Shown piece after piece: positions 60,845-64,000 of a stretch of DNA of 64,000 nucleotides. The translations under genes and the position numbers were made by a program. Numbering within the stretch: the stretch's first letter is position 1; every line of letters begins with the position of its first letter. This stretch comes from Datnioides undecimradiatus. Lineage: Eukaryota > Chordata > Actinopteri > Lobotiformes > Datnioididae. The DNA is taken from NCBI GenBank assembly GCA_008933995.1, contig WARS01000011.1:15006016-15070015 (forward strand). Reading direction: 5' to 3'. The notes beneath the pieces are model-generated. The model had not been told where the DNA came from. It did not search any database and worked only from the letters and a program-made list of their open reading frames with translations.

Positions 60845-61778
60845 TCAGTACATGTCTCTGTAGATCTCCTGCAGGAGTGGGTGAAGTGAGGTGTCCTCTG
60901 TCTTTTTGATCTCCTGCACCAGCTGCGCGTGCTCCGTGACGAGCTGCCGGAGGTCGGCCAGTTTCTGCAGCAGCTTGGGGAAGAGGAAAGTGTCGTCGGG
61001 GTGATTGGCCAGCAGATGGAGCTGTAGCACCTGCACAATGCTCTCCTGCATCCGCTCGATGTGCGCCACATTCACCAGACCTGGTCGGTCTAATCACAAA
61101 GAGAGCGAAATAAAACTGAGTGAGACTCTTTACCATAATTCTCCTGTTGGAATAAAAACATTCAATAGGAAAGTACAACTTGTGTGCCTTCTCAGTTTCT
61201 GCAATTTTTGTATTATGGAAGCACTTTCAGGTAGTGAAAAGTCCTCCAACAGAGAAGGAAAATACAGTTTTGAATATAAAAAAATCATCTGTTTACTCAG
61301 AAACAATGTTTCATGCATCCTCACCTCCACAGCAGATGATGGCAGCCACGAACAAAGCCAGGTCACTGTCATCCAGCTCCAGCCCATTGAACTTCATCGC
61401 AAACTGGAACTTTGGCTCCATCATGTCACTGAACGGCCGCCGCAGGCTCTTGAGGAATTCCCGGGTGATGAAGCCGGAGCCGTACGCTACAAGAAGCCCG
61501 TCCTTGTTCATGCTGGAGGCGAGCATGGCGAAGAGAGCCTCGTACACGCCATATTTCAAAAGAGTCACCTGATCGTTGAGGTCCAGGCTCGAGAACCCGG
61601 GGACGGACTTCGCAAACTCTGTGAGCTCGGTGACAGTTTCCACTGACGTGCACTGGCAGCAGTGGAAAATCCGAACTTCTGCCTCCCTGTCCTTCAGGGC
61701 TCCTGCTGAGCCGACCATCTTCGCCACCAGGGTCTGCTCCGCCAGTTGGAGGGTCTCCATGTCATGGATGACGAAAGG
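60845..61778 (-). CDS. ppara: PPAR-alpha, last two coding exons (partial)
   Basis: C-terminal part of peroxisome proliferator-activated receptor alpha, a fatty-acid-activated nuclear receptor that pairs with RXR to drive lipid-oxidation genes. Exons 61778-61325 and 61089-60845, joined in phase 1 over a 235-base intron, encode 232 residues of the ligand-binding domain starting [10 protein letters not shown]. Fibrate and fatty-acid contacts of human PPAR-alpha (Ser280, Tyr314, His440, Tyr464) correspond to Ser45, Tyr79, His205 and Tyr228 of this fragment, with conserved spacing apart from one deleted residue before the last. The AF-2 helix [11 protein letters not shown] closes the protein. Alpha rather than delta or gamma is indicated by LVAYG (residues 97-100), ICCG at the exon end, and the RDMY terminus. 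The DNA-binding domain, hinge and start of the ligand domain lie beyond the right edge. Which teleost duplicate this is cannot be decided here. Confidence 0.95.
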
Positions 61779-64000
61779 CTGCGGAGAATGATAAAGTCTT
61801 ATGAGCTGTAAGTGTAAAATGAGGTTATAAATGGGTTCCCAGTTGACATGCAACACAGTCAGTACAGTGTGCTCTGTGAACTTGGCCTATATAAATAAAC
61901 CTGATGTGAAAACATAAATATGGAAAAAGCTGAATCATCAGACCTCTCTGCATGAAAACCTGGAATGACTGTGGTGTTTACCCATAATCTTTACTCAAAG
62001 GAAACGCTCAGCCAAGGGCCCGTATTGACAGTATTTCTATGAAGACATAATTACTCTCCCCGAGCCGACAGATGTATAATTATGGATGTCACTCTTAGCA
62101 CTCAACTTCTAATTTCCCTCCAGTTACTGTTTAAAAGTAAAGCAGTGTTAAAGCAAAGAGGGCTCACTTGGGAAAACTCAAAAATGTTTCATCTGGGCCT
62201 TAATTTCAGATTAAATTATAATTTTAAATGAAATTATGGCCCTGTTTATAAATACAAAATCCTTACAAAGTGATTGGAGGAACACATGTACGTAAAAGGT
62301 ACAGATAGCAGCTATGCAGGTGAAAGCTGACAGTGACTTATTCCCACAAGTGGGTGTTTTTAGCTGCGTCACTGTTCCCACAGTGGACAAGTTACACCAT
62401 CTGACGAGCAGCCACACCTGCTGCTGCACATGATATAAGAGCTCGGACCTGTGAACGCTGCGCTAAATGTGGGCTAGCGAGGGAAGGCGTGAGGGACATG
62501 AGGCGGGGCTGTTTAATTTCGTGATGCCTCTATGTCAACACGACACTCGATCATCAGCTAACGTGCAACAGATGATTTACAATAAATACTGACTTGACAT
62601 AGTCCGCCCCAGATTAATGTCACTCTTTACAATGCTAAAATCTACATTTTGTGCATGAAATATCCATCTCAGTTGCAACTGAGATTATTAATTTAATATC
62701 TAGACACAGAATGACTTCGCCTCTTATTGGGCTCGCTGCCTAAATCAGTGCTATGTGATCCTGCAGCAGTTGACTTGTGCATGATGACACAATTACCCTC
62801 CTTGATCTCGCAGCTACACCCTTATGGTCACTCAAACGGGTTTGTAGGCCGTTGCACTGTAGCTTACAGCAGCAGCAGCAGCAGCTTCATATTTCATTAG
62901 CTGCTTATTTTCTTAAGTGAATTACAAGACACCCAGTCAAGACAGTGTGTACTTTTGAGACGAATCATAACACAGCAGAACCAGTTAAGTCAGAAGATAA
63001 GAGCTGTAAACAAATCAGAGCCAACACACTCATGGCCTCATATTGAAGACTGATGAGTCAAACCCGATGGAAATTTTCAGCCTCACTTCCTGGCATGAAC
63101 TAGATCCAAACAAGTCGATGACAATTTGAACAGTAAGGTGAATGCTTTCTATACCAGCTGGCTTCCTGCACCAGTATCTTTAGGATTTCAGGACATTACA
63201 CCTCCCTAATATTTCTTTAAATTAGTCCTAAAATGATGTGAGATGCAAGATTATAAGCGTGTTCTTTCTTGCTTTCGTGTCATTGTCCGTCCACAGGAAG
63301 GTGGCAAACGGTACAATATGACTTTCATGGGAAGCTGTATGAAAGTGTTGTGTGACACGGTGAATGAGCTCCATGAAATAAAGCGTGGATCAAACAATAT
63401 GCGGATTTCTAACCAGCTGCAAACCTCGGAGACTCCATCCGGAGTCTAAATGGACACTTGTACGCCTAGAGGCTTTGATCTGCAGGAGCAGTTTTCTGTT
63501 TGAATGCTGCTGTGCACTTCGACTGACCTGTCCCTCTCACACCTACACCCAACTCGGGGCTGCCGTCCCCGACCCTTGCCTTGCCGACCCCATTTTTTGA
63601 AATGAAAGAAGCGAGGCTGCTGGGGACGTTTGATGAAAAGAGCGCAGCCGTGGAGGGAAACAGGCAGCGGAGGGAGAAGTGATGGGCTCACACACTGGCT
63701 CTTTATAACGGCGTGGTGCAAACAGATGTTTCCTTGTCCAGCATGAGTGCTGGCTTGCGCTGCTGATTGAGTAAGTTATTTCTGTCATTTGCCTGGCTGC
63801 ACATAATCTCTGAGGTACTGGTTGCCAGGTCATATTGAGACATTAGCTTGATTGCAAATTTTGAACATGCTCAGAGTAAGATTTAAAATCACCCCAGAGG
63901 ACAAGAAATAGATTAAAAGTTGCAAGACAACGTGACCCTGATCCATGAGCAAATTCTAGTTATGACAGAGCTGTGAACATGCAATCCATACATGCGCGCG
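61779..64000 (-). other. ppara intron (left part)
   Basis: After the acceptor (TTCTCCGCAG, just right of 61778) no further ppara exon appears to the end of the window, so this is intronic and at least 2.2 kb long. It contains six CAG units near 62867-62884. Plus-strand frames near 63243-63600 and the minus-strand frame at 63543-63833 have no recognisable content. Confidence 0.7.
62867..62884. repeat. (CAG)6 trinucleotide repeat
   Basis: Six CAG units within the ppara intron. Confidence 0.9.

Noticed and set aside
61005-61646. 213-codon plus-strand open frame over ppara
   Set aside because: Antisense shadow of the two ligand-domain exons.
1-64000. let-7 microRNA cluster expected near PPARA in vertebrates
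   Set aside because: No let-7 mature sequence was found on either strand by eye; in human it lies upstream of PPARA, which here would be beyond the right edge.
1-64000. CRISPR arrays, prophage, operons or other prokaryotic systems
   Set aside because: No spaced direct repeats of CRISPR form; gene structure is eukaryotic throughout.

Overview
This window looks like a piece of a ray-finned fish (teleost) chromosome. The recognisable genes are split by GT-AG introns, two of them only 235 and 264 bases long. The proteins are clearly vertebrate (PPAR-alpha, mitochondrial tyrosyl-tRNA synthetase, p27Kip1). The intergenic DNA is crowded with (CA)n/(GT)n microsatellites, and a degraded short inverted-repeat DNA transposon of a kind common in fish is present. 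No operons, CRISPR arrays, phage or other prokaryotic features were seen.

Layout. Bases 1 to about 46,500 form a gene-poor stretch. It holds one convincing short coding block with the look of a last exon (plus strand, 34,782-34,928, gene not recognised), one inverted-repeat transposon remnant (about 35,262-36,014), many simple repeats, and several dense, low-repeat blocks that resemble conserved regulatory DNA. Near 48 kb on the minus strand there is a weaker candidate exon. From 49.7 kb onward the right side is gene-rich and all three identified genes lie on the minus strand: cdkn1b (two coding exons, complete, 185 residues), yars2 (five coding exons, complete, 480 residues), and the last two coding exons of ppara (most of the ligand-binding domain through the AF-2 helix). 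The rest of ppara lies beyond the right edge.

How the genes relate. They are not a functional unit: p27 restrains cyclin-CDK complexes in the nucleus, YARS2 charges mitochondrial tRNA-Tyr, and PPAR-alpha is a fatty-acid-sensing nuclear receptor. Their linkage is still informative. In human, CDKN1B and YARS2 are on chromosome 12p and PPARA is on 22q13, so this block joins segments related to human 12 and 22.

Exon boundaries were worked out by hand from reading frame, intron phase and splice sites, so they are predictions. Most other long open frames are antisense shadows of these exons or low-complexity frames through microsatellites. The left 46 kb may belong to introns or flanks of a gene I could not name. 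I found no previously undescribed biological system; the most useful second-look items are the orphan exon at 34.8 kb, the inverted-repeat element beside it, the p27 leader with upstream ORFs and a U-rich tract, and the altered p27 regulatory residues.
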